Assembly: GCA_029876055.1 (NCBI GenBank)
Contig: CM056879.1
Location: 62,001-126,000 of the forward strand
Length of the DNA stretch: 64,000 nt
Reading direction: 5' to 3'
Source of the DNA: Madurella fahalii
Taxonomy: Eukaryota > Ascomycota > Sordariomycetes > Sordariales
The translations under genes were made by a program, and so were the position numbers. Shown here piece after piece: positions 11,699 to 23,743 of the stretch (positions within the stretch are counted from its first letter, which is position 1; every line of letters starts with the position of its first letter). Under the pieces are notes generated by a model that saw only the letters and a program-made list of their open reading frames with translations, was not told where the DNA came from and did no database searches.

Positions 11699-13858
11699 AT
11701 GGACGCCATCCCAATTCAGCCGTCATCTCGATACGGGCGGAGAGATTTGAGTGTCAGTCCCCTTCCGTCAATATCAAGTCGCGATGAGAGCCTCTCCAGA
11801 CCCTTTGGGCCTTCAAGCAGGGCCGTTCCATTCTCCAACAATCTTTCGCCGTCGGCTGCATCGAATCCTATGGAGATACGCGGCGCAGACCTAAACGACG
11901 TGCCTCCGCCGTTACCCCCCCCTCGGTATCCTTTTCTCAACGGCCCTGGCGATCCACAACTACCGATGAAGGAGAATATGCGCTTGGAAGAGTACGGGAG
12001 CCGGCACAGTGATCCGTTTGGCCTAAGTTTTACACGGCGCAACTTGTCCTTCAAGAGTGACTTTTCCGACGACGGGTACCATAGTCTCGAAAGGTAGGTT
12101 TGGCCTCTTGGAAGTTCTATGACTTGTTTGGTCGGGTGAACTGACTGGCTATGGCGGCATTCAAGATCACCGGCCGACTTCCCCTCGCCGTTTAGCCTTC
12201 ACGCTATGAAGAGCTTCCGCCCCAATGGTGATTCGATCGACAACTCCATGTTAAGCAGATTGAACCGGCCCGCGCGGCGATCAGGTCTCAGTGCCTCGGT
12301 CAACGACCTTCCGCCGTCCCGATCAAACCATGCCCAGTTGACGACTGTCTCCCTTCCGCACCGGACTAAACAAACGTTCCTTGACTCGGGATTTACAAAG
12401 TCGCCTGGTGCCATGTCCGCCACATCACCAATCAACAGCGCATCCTTCAACCGCAGCGGGCGCGGCTCAGTCGACTATCGGCTACCACTTGGCGCGGACT
12501 GCAGCGACTTTGAGCACTCGCCTCTTTACCGGACTCAAAGGCCACATGGCATTCAAATACAAGACGACGGTCCAGGCTTGGCCTACGGCAACCATGAGAC
12601 CCGCGAGGATGAGACAGACTTCCCAATGGAAGAAACTTCACGCATGCGCAGTTTGAACATCGAAGACCAGTGGAAAGAGAGAGACAGAGACCGGGAGCGA
12701 GAGCGTGATAGAGAAAGAGAGTGCTACCAGCCTGGCCAGAAGCGCCGGGCATCATCACCGCCCAGCGACGATGCGGCTCTTGCAAATGACCCACACAGGA
12801 GGAGAGATGGTGGCCTCCTGTCAAGAGGCTCACCCACTCCCAGGTTGCTCGTCATGCCTCAAAACTCGGTGTCAAGCATATCCTCGGCCAGTCGAAGCGG
12901 CAGCTATACCAGCAATCTTACCACAAGCAGCATAACAAGTATAGGCTCGTTTGGGCGTCGTTCACCAAATCCCTTGTCTCCTGGCGGGCTGTCTCCAACC
13001 GATCCTATGGGGTGCGGAAGTCCTTACACTACCCCGCTAAGTCTTTCCACTTCACGCCCATCGATTGGACGTTCTAGTGTGGCACAGTCACCGCACCAGC
13101 GAACGCTTAGTGAACAGCCGATGGCAGGGCAGGCGCCTCGGTCGGTCGCCTCACCGCGCAAGCTGGCCGAGATTCCTAAGAATCCCAGCAGCCTAGCTAC
13201 CAAGTTGAAAGGCCCTTATATGTGCGAGTGTTGTCCGAAGAAGCCGAAGAAATTTGAGACAGAAGAAGAACTCAGGTACATCCAAGTCTCAATCTTCCTT
13301 TTTCTTTTTCTCCCCTCCCTCGTTCTTCTCCCTTTTGTTTCTTTCCAGTTCAATTTTCTTGTCGATTGCACGATGTCGTTTGCGGTGTCTAACTACCCCG
13401 GCCATTCCAGGGTCCACGAGGCCGAAAAACAATATGAGTGCTCATTTTGTGGGAATCGCTTCAAGAACAAGAACGAAGCCGAGAGGCACCAAAACTCTCT
13501 GCATGTCCGGCGACACAGCTGGTCGTGTTCGGCTTTGACGAGCTACGAGCGGGCGTTCCATGACAGCACGGCAAAACCAGGTGAATTCGACATCTGTGGA
13601 TACTGTGGGGACGAGTTCCCCAGGACGGGGCAGAACCAAGGCGTCTCGTGTGTGAGTGAACAGGATTTGGAGGATCGCATCCGGCATCTCCAGGACGTGC
13701 ACAAATTTGGCGAGTGCAACTCGAGCAAAAAGTTCTACCGAGCCGACCACTTCCGCCAGCACCTTAAGCACAGCCACGCCGGCGCTAGTGGGAAGTGGAC
13801 AAACATGCTTGAGAACGCCTGCATGATGGAGGAGGATCCTCCGGTTGGGACCAGATAA
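11699..13858 (+). CDS. C2H2 zinc-finger protein, putative transcription factor
   Basis: The model is 11699-12093, 12166-13275, 13411-13858 (650 aa). The first 480 residues are Ser/Pro-rich and disordered, with an Arg/Glu/Asp repeat (about 308-330). Zinc-binding motifs follow: a half-finger CECCPKKPKKF, then a canonical finger with Cys512, Cys515, His528 and His533 (C-x2-C-x12-H-x4-H), a CGYCGDEF segment, and a final finger-like block ending HFRQHLKHSH. Intron 1 (72 nt) has GTAGGT...AAG. Intron 2 (135 nt) has GTACAT, a CTAAC branch site and CAG; it is a multiple of three with no stop, so the unspliced message stays open. The C-terminal layout is widely conserved in Pezizomycotina. DNA binding is inferred from the finger; targets are unknown. 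Confidence 0.88.
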
Positions 13859-15212
13859 AGAATTTTGCGTCCACGCAGAATTCGATGGATTGGAAGATAT
13901 TACGGCGCGTTGGAGGAGCAATCGGCAATGGCAGGTATCCAGTTCACAGTCTCGGTCCGTTACAAGTTGCAAGACGAGCCGGGGCTATGGCTGCGTCCGC
14001 GGTTACCTCTTAGGCTCGCTTGGCTCTTCGGCGACCGACCGGGACAACGAAGTGCGCCGCGAAGAGAACGTCTGGCCCATCGGCCGTCGTCGAATTGTGG
14101 GCGTCTTAAGCTACGCCACGATTGTTGAGCAAGGGCTCCGAGCCGGATGCTGCCTTATCGATGAGGCCAGAAATAAGCGGACAACTCCTGCCCTGCTTCA
14201 CCAATCCCTCATGTCGTTCAACATGATGTGGGGGCCGGAAATATTTAGACTGCCTGCGGAGATGACCGGTCAGAGGAGGAGGGGTTCGCGTGGACGATGG
14301 ATCGCGGCCCCTGGCTCGTTGGAGAAGAGGATCGCGCATTAACCCTGGCCGATCCCTTGAACTGCCCCACCCCAGAGCGAAACTATCCGTCTACTTCAGC
14401 GCCACAGCCAGGCTTATCGCCCCTGACGCACCTGGTAATCGCTGTTGTGTGGTTCGCCCAATCGTCGTCCGGCCTCGCCGCCCTCTGGATATGCCGGTAC
14501 GTGTGCATCCAGCGCCCTCTAACATACGCGCCGCCTGCCTGGGGGGAGCAGGGCGGCCCTTCAATTCCCCCTTGCGACACCGTAGAGCCCTGCACAACGT
14601 CGTGCGGACAGGACATGATGTGGCATCAACACCCAGGTCTATACGGGGGAGATCCAAGCGAAGGAACAGTCTTCGGGACGGGTCATCGTCAGATTGCGTC
14701 CTGTGGAGCTGGTCTCTGGTTCTCAGCCGCTGATTCTGGCCAAGAGGGCCGACTCCGCCGCGCTAGCTGGTAGCGTAATAGGTCTTATCAGCTTGATACG
14801 AAGTTATGATCTTGACAGTTGAAATTCCCATGGTTGCATTTCGCCGGCGTCGATGCGGGATCCTTGAACAGCGGTTTGCTGAAGAACAGTCGAGTGAGCG
14901 TACAGCACCTGAGGCATGGACACAGTGGAGATTAGTGCCGTCCCTACCCGAGGTAGGGACGCAGGTGCATTTCAGCGGGTTTTTAGTGCGACCCTTGCGC
15001 GTATGCAGATCCGTGAACCTTCTGTTCCTCCGCCATTAATTGTCCCCACCAAGCCACAAGTAGGTACTGTACAGGTAATCTAGTGCGGGGCAAGGATCAA
15101 AATCTGGGGAGAAGAGCCCTAAAATCGCATCATCAACCGCCTCCAACTTTCTTCAAAGGCCAGCCGAACCAAAGCCTCGATCGATCAAAGGGCCCGCAAC
15201 GATACGCTCAAT
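13859..15212. other. Intergenic region, C2H2 gene to YVH1
   Basis: No supported gene. Several GC-rich frames overlap on both strands between 13860 and 14770, but none has recognisable sequence or splice logic, and mutual overlap argues against coding. A perfect 10-bp inverted repeat lies at 14939-14961. The final 300 bp should carry the YVH1 promoter. Confidence 0.55.
14939..14961. repeat. Short perfect palindrome (10-bp arms, 3-nt loop)
   Basis: CGTCCCTACC at 14939-14948 and its exact reverse complement at 14952-14961 flank CGA. It sits about 250 bp upstream of YVH1. It could be a binding site for a dimeric regulator or a small RNA hairpin; no T-run follows, and fungal genes do not use bacterial-type terminators. 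Confidence 0.6.
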
Positions 15213-16492
15213 ATGGCCCTCAATCGGATTAATGGGGCCGAGGAGCTCTACGTTGGAGGGTGAGTGCCGTCGTTGTTTCGTCTACCCGCCGTATTTTTGA
15301 GATTGCGACACTCACGCGTAGCAGGGTTTTCAGTGTCAACCGCGCCCGGCTAATCCAGGAGCATAAGATAACCCATATCCTATCCGTCATTAAGTATACA
15401 CTAGACCAGAACGACGATGCCTACCGTGACATTGAGCATCTCAGCGTCGACATCGATGATATGGAAGATCAGGACATCCTGGTCCACCTTCCTAGGATGG
15501 TGCGCTACATCGACGCTGGACTCCATGCTGGGCGCGCGCTGAACCACTGCGCCGCAGAGCGGCAAGAAATAACCCAGATTTCCTCGCAACCCGATGCTGA
15601 CGCCATCCGGCCGGTGCGGGGTCTCACTGGCCTTTCCCAGCTCGGCGCCGTCCTTGTCCACTGCGCCATGGGCAAGTCGCGTTCCGTTTCGGCCATCATT
15701 GCATACCTTCTTTGGAAGCATCCACATCGTTTCGGCCAGTCGTACCCGACAACGACAGCCCAACATGCGGTATCAGAGGCGCTCAAGTGGGTCCGAGAGA
15801 CCAGACCTGTGGCTGAGCCCAACGACGGTTTCATGCGCCAGCTTGAGCTGTGGTGGGAGATGGGCTGCCCAGCCGACAGCGACGACGCCGTCGAGAAACA
15901 TCCTATATACCAGCGCTGGCTCTACAAGCGAGAAGTCGAAGATGCTGCGCGCGTCGGGAGGGCACCTGATTGGATACGATTCGAAGACGAAGAAGCATCG
16001 GAAGATGACCGAGTGCCCAAGGGTGGGACGAGGGACGGCGGCGGCACCGAGATGGCACTTCGGTGTAAAAAATGCCGGCGCATGCTCGCTACCAGCCCGT
16101 TTCTTGTGCCGCATCAAGGCCGGGGTAACGCGGAACGGTCCGATTGCCCCCACTTCTTTATCGAGGCGCTCTCATGGATGCGTCCGATCCTTGAAGAAGG
16201 CGTGCTTGATGGTCGTCTCGTGTGCCCAAACACAAAGTGCGCGGCATCCATTGGCCGCTACGCCTGGCAAGGCTTCAAGTGCAGCTGTGGCGACTGGGTT
16301 GCCCCTGCTTTCTCACTGCAAAAGAGCAAGGTCGACAAGGTTATGACTGGCATGAGGCAAAACGGCAGCAGTGTCGCAGCGACTGCCGACCGAATGGCTG
16401 CCCTAGGCATCCGCATGCCGCCGAGCACAGCTGCGGCATCCGTTGCAGCGGGCTTTTGCATGGACGCCGAAAGACTCAAAGAGAATCTTTAA
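15213..16492 (+). CDS. YVH1: Dual-specificity phosphatase Yvh1
   Basis: Yvh1 removes phosphate from Tyr and Ser/Thr and in yeast acts in late 60S ribosome maturation by helping release Mrt4. The model is 15213-15259 and 15325-16492 (404 aa). The 65-nt intron (GTGAGT...CAG) follows codon 15 and restores ELYVGGVFSV. The DSP domain spans about residues 8-200, with the active-site loop HCAMGKSRS at 128-136 (Cys129 nucleophile, Arg135). The family-specific C-terminal zinc domain spans about 263-345, with Cys pairs CKKC, CPNTKC and CSCGDW plus SDCPHFF. Both halves needed for Yvh1 are present. Residues 75-110 contain a longer linker than in yeast. The zinc domain is what makes Yvh1 more likely than a generic DSP. 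Confidence 0.94.
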
Positions 16493-18650
16493 AAAGCACT
16501 TGTGATACAGGGAGAGTAGAGCAAGTCGAGCGCATAGCGTAAACAGCAGTGTAATACAGCAGTGCCTGCCCAAAACACGCACTTTTGCTACGTTATCCGG
16601 AGTTAAGAAGGAAGGAGGGAGAGAGGAGCAAGAGAAATAGGTGGGTATGAAACTCCTGAATGCTTCAATCTCACACCGCAAACCTATCATTCGGCCTTAC
16701 TTGCCGCTCATTTCTCACCGTTTTTACAGAAGCACGAAGAGGAGTCCGGTTCCCCTGGCCGTGGCCGGAGAGGTAGCCACGCGCAATATCTCTCGCCCAC
16801 CCTCCCTTCGCTCATCCGCAAATCTCCTCTACACAAATGACCCGGAAAATGCTGCTTTACATAACCGCATCTTGGGTTGTGATGGGTCATATCTGTGTCC
16901 AAATCCGGACCTCCGCCAGATCATCGTTGAGCTATCACAAATGTGTCACTGAGACCCCGAGCCTGATCATTAGCTACCGGCGCAGGCCAGTCCCAAGGAG
17001 CTTCCTCGTCTATTTGCGTCCGTCTACTGCACATCCGTTTACTGACCGTTGTGCGCAAGGGGCTAAGAGTCCGTCAGAATAATGGCTTGCATTGCTGTCC
17101 TACAGTCTACGCAATGTGAACCTGGAATCTTACGAAGTTGTGGCCACCGAACACGCTGAGTGGTCGCCAAGTCGGCCGCATACGACACGGCTTATACGGC
17201 AGATCCGTCTCGAGTCGGGGGGGGTTCCGGGCATTTGGGGCATTCGTACTGTTCGGTTGAGAATCCTCCAGCAACCGTTGAGATGCTTCTACCTGCCGCC
17301 CAGACCGCACAGCTGGCGGATGTCAGCCGGCATGCACCCAGACCGGCAGCAGAAACTGCTTACTGTGCAGGGCAGGATGAGCATGAAGGCGTCTGCCATG
17401 TGGTGGCAGCATGTCTTGGTAAGCACTAAACCCTGCTGAGGAAGCGGGAGGTTCTCTATCGATGCAACGGCAGACGAGAACGCAAATTGTAACGCGCAAC
17501 ACTGCAGGTTCCACATAGGCGACTCACGCGGCAGCAGTTCGGCTACCAAACATCCCTAATGGCACATCAGCTCCGGCATCCATGCTGAAGTGTTTGATAT
17601 CTAGAGCTTCCCCCTGGACATTACTCTTTGTTGCGCCTTAGTAACCGAATACATTAATGACATGATGGAGTCGGGCGTGAGGATATACGTTAGCTTTTCA
17701 GGTGACGCGACTTCTAACATTAAAGTTCGAGTTTTCCTATGAGTGTAGTTCGAACTCTGGATGGTCGGTCCACGGGCTGGTGGCAAACGGAACCTTCCAC
17801 GGCTGGCTGTCAGATGGACAATAAATAGGCCGCGGCGAAGGAAGACGAGTCTGCAAGACAGACTTGGCAAGGTGTATTGGTCAATTGAGCCGGTCTCGGA
17901 TGCTGCGAGCTGCATGCTTAATGCGTCTGTTTTGCTGTAGAGTTTCCCCAAGAATCTCACTTAATAATACAGCCCCTGCATGGTACATATCCATACATAT
18001 GATACGCTCTGCAAACCTGGGTTATCAAACGCCATTTGGGATATTTGAAGCGAGCACGTGACCCTGATGACGACAGCAAGTAGTATGGATGGGTGCGTCC
18101 AGGACTATCCAAGCTCAGCGAGAAGACGCCCGCCTTCCTTTGGGGTTACGACGTGACATCTTTGCAATTCGGCGCCTACATATGGGCTGTGTAACCGCGG
18201 GATCAACGCCCAAGGCCAATCTCCCATACTTACACAGCCATTCTAGGCGCGTCAACGAGTTCTTAACCTGCTAACGGAGTTATTCGTCTGGCTCTGGAGA
18301 GATAATCCACAATCCCTGATATGCTACTCATGACACCTCGAGAAAGCCAGGGACCGTGGAAGTGATTGACGGAAGCTTGACAGCGCAGGACCGGTGGAGT
18401 CTAACGCCGGGATCCCATTTGTCGGCATAGCGCTCGTCTGGCAATTCCCAGACAGCATTTTCCGGCTAATAGGGCGGCTTGAGAGCTGACATGGTGGATG
18501 GAGCAATCGACTACCAATTCCGACCTGTGGAAAGTGGTCGAGTCAGGGATATCACCCGCCATCTTGTAGCTTTCTCCGAAGGCCTATCCATTACCGGCTC
18601 ACAGCCGGTAGACCGTGGTATCCGGGCTTGGAAGGATGACCGGACCCGCC
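16493..18650. other. Intergenic region, YVH1 to VFA1
   Basis: YVH1 (+) and VFA1 (-) converge on this 2.2-kb tract, so it holds two 3' ends and no obvious promoter for either. The frames here are short and unconvincing on both strands. I see no repeat, RNA gene or transposon motif. Confidence 0.55.
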
Positions 18651-19433
18651 TCATGAGGGCAGGTTTTTGGGGACTGACGGGAAGAAGCTAGGATCTTGCA
18701 TCCGTTCCCGATTGCGCTTGGTAATTTCAGCTTGCCTTTTCTTGCTCAGCCGCTGTTGATAGAACATGCTGCGAGTACCGGCCTGTTAGCCTGAAAACAT
18801 GGCACACCGAGATTGAGACAGCGGCAACGGGCCAAGCGTGGGTTCCCTACCTCTTGAGTTCAAACACCCGGGGCTCCTCCTCTTCAACTGACGGGGATTG
18901 TGCGTCCTCGTGGTTCTGTATCCGACGTTGTCAGTCCTGGAACGGAACAGGTCGTGCTGTGGTGGGAGAACGCTAACAGCTGATGCATGTTCCGCCTTGT
19001 CCTCGATCTTCTTGTCTTCACTACCCTTCTTATCGTCTTCCTTATCGCCTGCTCCATCTTCCTTCTCCGTCTCAATACTCGTGCCGTTCTTCTCCTTCTT
19101 CTCCTGCTTCTTCTTCTGCTTCTTCTGCTTCTCCTCGTACTCCTTCTTCACACGTTCGATCTCCTCTTCCAGCTCCCGCTTCTTACGCGCCTCGAGGGCG
19201 GCGTGGTCGATCCTGGGCGTGCAAAAGCCGGTATCCTTGAGATGGGCGGGGCAGACATAAAACCAATCCTGGCGAAGGTCAGTCTACGGTTATGACTCAT
19301 GTAGTCGAGGAGATGGCTAGACCTTGTTGTCTGGCGTTATCAAGACGCTGGCGCTGGGCTTGAAGCAGATATCGCAAGGCTTGGCGCTTGCCTCGGCCAC
19401 CTTGCGGTGTGCATAAAGATTAGGAAATGCCAT
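18651..19433 (-). CDS. VFA1: Vps4-associated protein 1 (Vfa1)
   Basis: Vfa1 binds the MIT domain of the AAA ATPase Vps4 and stimulates it during ESCRT-III disassembly at endosomes. The exon chain on the minus strand is 19433-19323, 19268-18978, 18915-18851, 18768-18651 (194 aa, close to yeast's 203). Introns are 54, 62 and 82 nt with CTGAC or CTAAC branch sites. The N-terminus has a zinc-binding pattern: CDIC at 20-23 and CPAH at 43-46. A Lys/Glu-rich coiled-coil helix follows (about 60-95). The C-terminal segment has FYQQRL and RMQDPSFFPSVPK, the conserved Vps4-binding end. The exon joins were chosen because each restores the family sequence. The first donor is GTCTAG, unusual but GT. It faces away from MCU across a 413-bp gap. 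Confidence 0.92.
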
Positions 19434-19846
19434 CCCGGGCGTAGCCCCAGCGAACGCTACGTTGCGCCGCCTTTGTTGTGTCGGTCATAGAATCGGTACG
19501 GAATAGCCGCGATCGAGGGGTTGCGTTGGTGGGGGAAAGAGCACTGTAATAATTTCCTCGGTAAACTGTAATTCTTACTGTATTTTTCCGATCTTGGACC
19601 GGCTTGTTTAAAGTCGGGTCATGTCCGTCCGGCCAATGGCACCCAGACCTGACGGGACGGGATTCGCTTTGGCAGATATGCTTCCGGGCTCAGAACTCAA
19701 TGCCAATGCCCAACTAAATCCAGGTAATGACGTCACCCACATTTGGCAGGACATCTCGTTGGAAGTATCGCGTGTTTCGCGTCCAGGTTCGAGTCCAAAC
19801 AGTCCTTGAGGCCGGCAAGCAATTGCAGCAAGCTAACGAGGTCGCC
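19434..19846. promoter_or_regulatory. Shared divergent promoter region, VFA1 / MCU
   Basis: The start codons of VFA1 (-) and MCU (+) are 413 bp apart and transcribed away from each other, so both core promoters must lie here unless a leader intron extends further. I cannot identify a definite TATA box or known factor site. A GGTTCGAGTCC string at about 19785 resembles a tRNA B box but lacks a matching A box and acceptor stem. Confidence 0.5.
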
Positions 19847-21472
19847 ATGAATAATGCATTCAGGCGATTACAGCGCCAGCTGACACATGGCTCATTGAGT
19901 TGGAATCCCCCAGCGCGTTGCGGATCCTGGTCACCATTTGCACATCACACCTCCGCCTACGACCAGTCCACTCCAACACGCCAGTGGCGGCGGGCTGTTT
20001 CGACAGGCCCCAAACCGAACAAAACTGAGGGGGACGCAAAAGTCAAGAAACTCGATCAGGAGGTCTTGGATGAGCAGGAGCAAGATGTGAAGGCCCGACA
20101 GAGTCAAGTAAAACGCCCATGGCATCGTCATGGATCGGACAGTCCACCAGTGGTCAAGGGCAGCAAGGAAGTTGACCCGATTACAAAGGGTTCGTCCAGA
20201 GATACTGATTGATGCCGCGTCCTGATATTGCGGGCCTCAGCTGCTGACACGACCACACAGGAAAGCTCCTTACCACTCCAACACGACTTCTAAAGCTCAT
20301 CCTCCCGCTGCCCATCGCGGTCAAGAAAAACCCGGACAACAACCGCGCGCATGACCACGGCCGATCCATCTCACCCAACGACACAATCCAGCCTCTAGCG
20401 CTCCTCATCCACCCGCAACAGCCCCTCTCATATGTCGAGCGCCTGATTCAAGCCGAGATCCCGCCAGTATTGGAGGACGGTAAAGAGAAGATACCCAGCG
20501 TATACTTCCGCGCTGAGGATACGGAGCGCGGTGACAATAAGCCCACTACAAGATCCGAAGCGAGGCACAGGGATAAGCACGCGGGCTCTCGTAGCGAGGG
20601 TCCTACACATGTTGCATCATATTCGGGACTCGGCCACGAGGGGCCTGACCGTGATGGTTCGGATAAGAATTGGGTTCGTTGGAGCAACAGTACGGAGATG
20701 GGCGACTTCATCCGCGATGCAGCGCGCGGGCGTGAGTTTGCCATCGAAATCGAGGGTCACCACGTCGAGATGCGCGTCAGCGTCCCGTCGTTCAATGACC
20801 GGACCTACTACATGCGTAGTCGCCTCCGCAAGATGAGTCGGCAGATTGATGAGCTGTCACATATCAAGCGGGAGTGTGACCTCTTGGCGCACAAAGGTGC
20901 AAACCGGCTCGCCAAAGGCGGTTTTGCGCTGCTCGCTGGCTGGTGGGGAGTCGTGTACTATGTCACCTTCCATACCGAATTCGGCTGGTACGTGCTGCCC
21001 AGAAACGACAATGCTCGCGAGCCGTGGGCAAGGAAAGCCAGGCAGCTGACGTTTGTCCAGGGACCTTGTCGAACCAGTAACGTATCTGGCTGGCCTGACC
21101 ACCATCATGGGTGGTTATCTCTGGTTCCTTTACATCAGCAAGGATTTGAGTTACAAGGCAGCCATGAATGTGACGGTTTCACGGCGGCAAAACATCCTCT
21201 ACGAAGCTCGCGGATTTGACCCCCAAAAGTGGGAACAACTAGTCCAAGAAGCAAATGCGTTACGCCGCGAGATCAAGGTCATCGCCGTTGAGTATGACGT
21301 TGACTGGGACGAGGCACGAGATGTCGGTGATGAGGTGAAGGAGGTCCTTGATCATGAGAGGTCCAGAACAGGAAAGAATGCTCGGTCGGCGGAAGTGCAG
21401 AAGGACGAGGAATTCGCCGAAGAAGAGAGGAAGAAGAAGGACGAGTCGGGCCGGACAAGCGATGATTCGTGA
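19847..21472 (+). CDS. MCU: Mitochondrial calcium uniporter pore subunit
   Basis: MCU is the inner-membrane channel that admits Ca2+ to the matrix. The model is 19847-20189, 20261-20987, 21061-21472 (493 aa), with introns of 71 and 73 nt, each with a CTGAC branch site. The N-terminus is Arg/Ser-rich with few acidic residues, as expected of a mitochondrial presequence. Two membrane spans (about 335-357 and 364-383) flank the selectivity-filter motif WDLVEPVTYL, which begins at Trp357; intron 2 splits that Trp codon. Coiled-coil regions flank the spans (MSRQIDELSHIKREC; WEQLVQEANALRREI). The tail is highly charged (EEERKKKDES). Fungal MCUs of this type work without the animal EMRE subunit; no partner gene is present here. 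An upstream in-frame extension exists, but this Met begins the presequence. Confidence 0.95.
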
Positions 21473-22135
21473 CATGATGAAAGCCCACAGCCGCCGGGAG
21501 AAGTCGGGGTCTCCGAACGCGGAAAGACACCACTGCAAAGCATTCTAAAGGATAGCTGCTAGGCTGAGCCGATCCCGAAATTTGCAGAGCGGGGGCCTCT
21601 GTGCAATGCGCCATGTCCATTGACGCGAGACAGATTTGACCTCAAGCTCTATGGCGTGACTTGTCACTCGTGCTGTGTCACTCGTGCCATGAAACGGAGG
21701 GTAATCGGGTTGAGCCGGGCCAGTCTCGATGCTCCCTGTCCTCGCCGAACGGTGGGGTGATCTCCTGTTCCTGAACAGGGGTGTGACTGCCTACAAAACC
21801 TGCCCATCACCAGTTCGATGTCTCTCATACCCGCACAGAATTTGGCGGCTGGATGTAGCCTTCAAGATGCCGTCACCCGGGCTCATTCCATGTTTTCGCC
21901 ACGGCTGCTAACGTGAATATGCAATAGCACGCATCTAGCATTTGGCTTGTGGCCCCAGACTTGAAATCCAGCACCACCCTCCAAAAATTGACGCGGAGTG
22001 CCCCGCATCCATCCCACCTCTTACCCCGCCATCCTCGAGAGCCACCCAGTGGCGCCTGTGGTGCACAGCACTGCGCAGCAGTAGGCATCGTCTAATCGCT
22101 CCACAACTCAACGGCACCCGCATGCCGTGAAGTCA
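21473..22135. other. Intergenic region, MCU to the siderophore-type acyltransferase gene
   Basis: No gene. A 12-mer, TGTCACTCGTGC, occurs twice in direct orientation at 21662-21673 and 21676-21687. No clear GATA-type iron-regulatory site (HGATAR) was found in the last 300 bp, although siderophore genes are often under such control. Confidence 0.5.
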
Positions 22136-23743
22136 ATGGGCCCTCAAATCATTCGCCTGCCTGACGGGCAGAATATCACCGTCACCCCCGTCTTTGCGGG
22201 GCTGTTCTTTAAGTCCAACGAGCTTACCACGCACCACAGTGCCTTCCCGATCGGCTGGACGATCGTGATCCATACTGAAGACGGCAGCGGCGACGAAGCA
22301 GACGGGAGCGCCAGCAAACTGGACAAAGGGCCGCGCGTCCACTCATTCACGACGCCAACGTTGCAAAATGATAGCCTCTTCATCTCGTCCATTTCGAACC
22401 CCTCCAGCCACGACTTTAAGCCTGCCGCGAGCCCGACGCGACAAATCGCTATGATGCTCTGGGTCACGCTGTACTGGTACTTCCACCAACCGCCTCCGCC
22501 TGTGACCCTGACGACCGAGGCCTCAAAGATGACCCCCCAGGGTGGCCGCCCGCGAGGCGAGTGGCGGGTAAACATAAAACGAGACGGGGTACTGCGAGGG
22601 CGGAACCTGATACCCAAGCTAGAACGAATGGGCTTGATTGCGAGCTTCAGCTCTGCAGTAGGGACAGTCCTCGAGGACACCGATGATACGTGGGCAAGCA
22701 TGTTTGTCACGCGGAGAATGTTCTGGCAGATACCTGGGCGGCTTTTCTTATTCACCCTCCAGCCAGCTGGTAAGAATGCTCGGTCATACCCTGGATCTCC
22801 AACCCCGAGCCGGCCACAATCGCCGGCGCCAGGGGACCATTCCGCGGCTCACCCCCAGCTTGTCATTGCCGATACGACCCATCTCTCTGGAGCGCCTGCG
22901 CCTGCGCCGCTCCCAAGCATGCCATCGTTCCCCGTAGGGCCTTTCTTCAGCACGTCTCACCTCCCGACGTACTATCCGCCGCCGCCCCTGCAATACACCA
23001 TTACCAACCACATTCGACACCCTCTCAGGCAGAAACCGCCGCGCATGGGCGAGATATTCTACACTCGTTTCGTACCCTCTGTGGGGCAGTACTTATCTTT
23101 CCGCGTCGCGTCCCTGTCTCCTAAGCCCGTTCCCTACATGGGACCCGTAGGCCCGAAGCCGCCGGCACAGTCGCATCTCTGTTCTCTAACCGATATGGCG
23201 CTGCTTGAGACATGGCACTCGAACCCCCGGGTCTCGGCGTTTTGGGGCGAGTATGCGCCGAATTTCCTGACAAATGCGCTGCACAGTCGTCATAGCTTTC
23301 CCGTCATCGGATTGTGGGATGGCGTGCCGTTTGGGTATTTCGAGCTATACTGGGTCAAAGAGGACTTATTAGGGCGCTATGCCGGCAGCACCATCGATGA
23401 TTGGGATCGTGGGTGTCATGTTCTGATTGGGGAGGAGTGGGCGCGTGGCCGGGTGCAAAGCTGGCTGACTAGCCTGGTACACTGGCTTTTCTGCGCCGAC
23501 TACCGGACCATGAACGTATGTCTGGAGCCGAGGGTGGACAATGCAAGGTTGGTGGTACTTCCAAGCTCATTTCTCATGACCTAGGTTCTTCTCGTGCAAT
23601 TGATTGACATTAACGACTCAAATAGGTTCATTCAACACCTCGAGTATGCGGGCTTTACCAAACAGAAGGAAATCACCTTCCCCCATAAGCAGGCGTGGTT
23701 TGGAAGGCTAACAAGGGAAAGTTGGGAAGGTCCAGCCTTGTAA
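22136..23743 (+). CDS. Siderophore biosynthesis GNAT acyltransferase (SidF/SidL type)
   Basis: Enzymes of this family transfer an acyl group from CoA to N5-hydroxyornithine, giving the hydroxamate building block of fungal siderophores. The model is 22136-23547 and 23626-23743 (509 aa); the 78-nt intron ends in ATAG and restores DNAR-FIQHLEYAGF. The upstream GTG codon in frame is not a eukaryotic start. Residues about 395-505 form the IucB/AlcB-like GNAT domain, with FGYFELYW, HVLIGEEWARG and the CoA-loop-like LEPRVDNARF. The first ~220 residues form the N-terminal domain found in SidF relatives, followed by a Pro-rich linker (about 220-300). It stands alone: no NRPS or ornithine monooxygenase lies nearby. 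Whether it acts in extracellular (SidF) or intracellular (SidL) siderophore synthesis cannot be decided from sequence. Confidence 0.85.

Noticed and set aside
14290..14773. Overlapping frames of 147 and 158 codons between the C2H2 gene and YVH1
   Set aside because: Two frames on the same strand plus two on the other are all open; composition is GC-rich and no family is recognised.
19785..19796. GGTTCGAGTCC, a perfect tRNA B-box string
   Set aside because: No A box at the right distance, T-stem bases do not pair and no acceptor stem can be folded.
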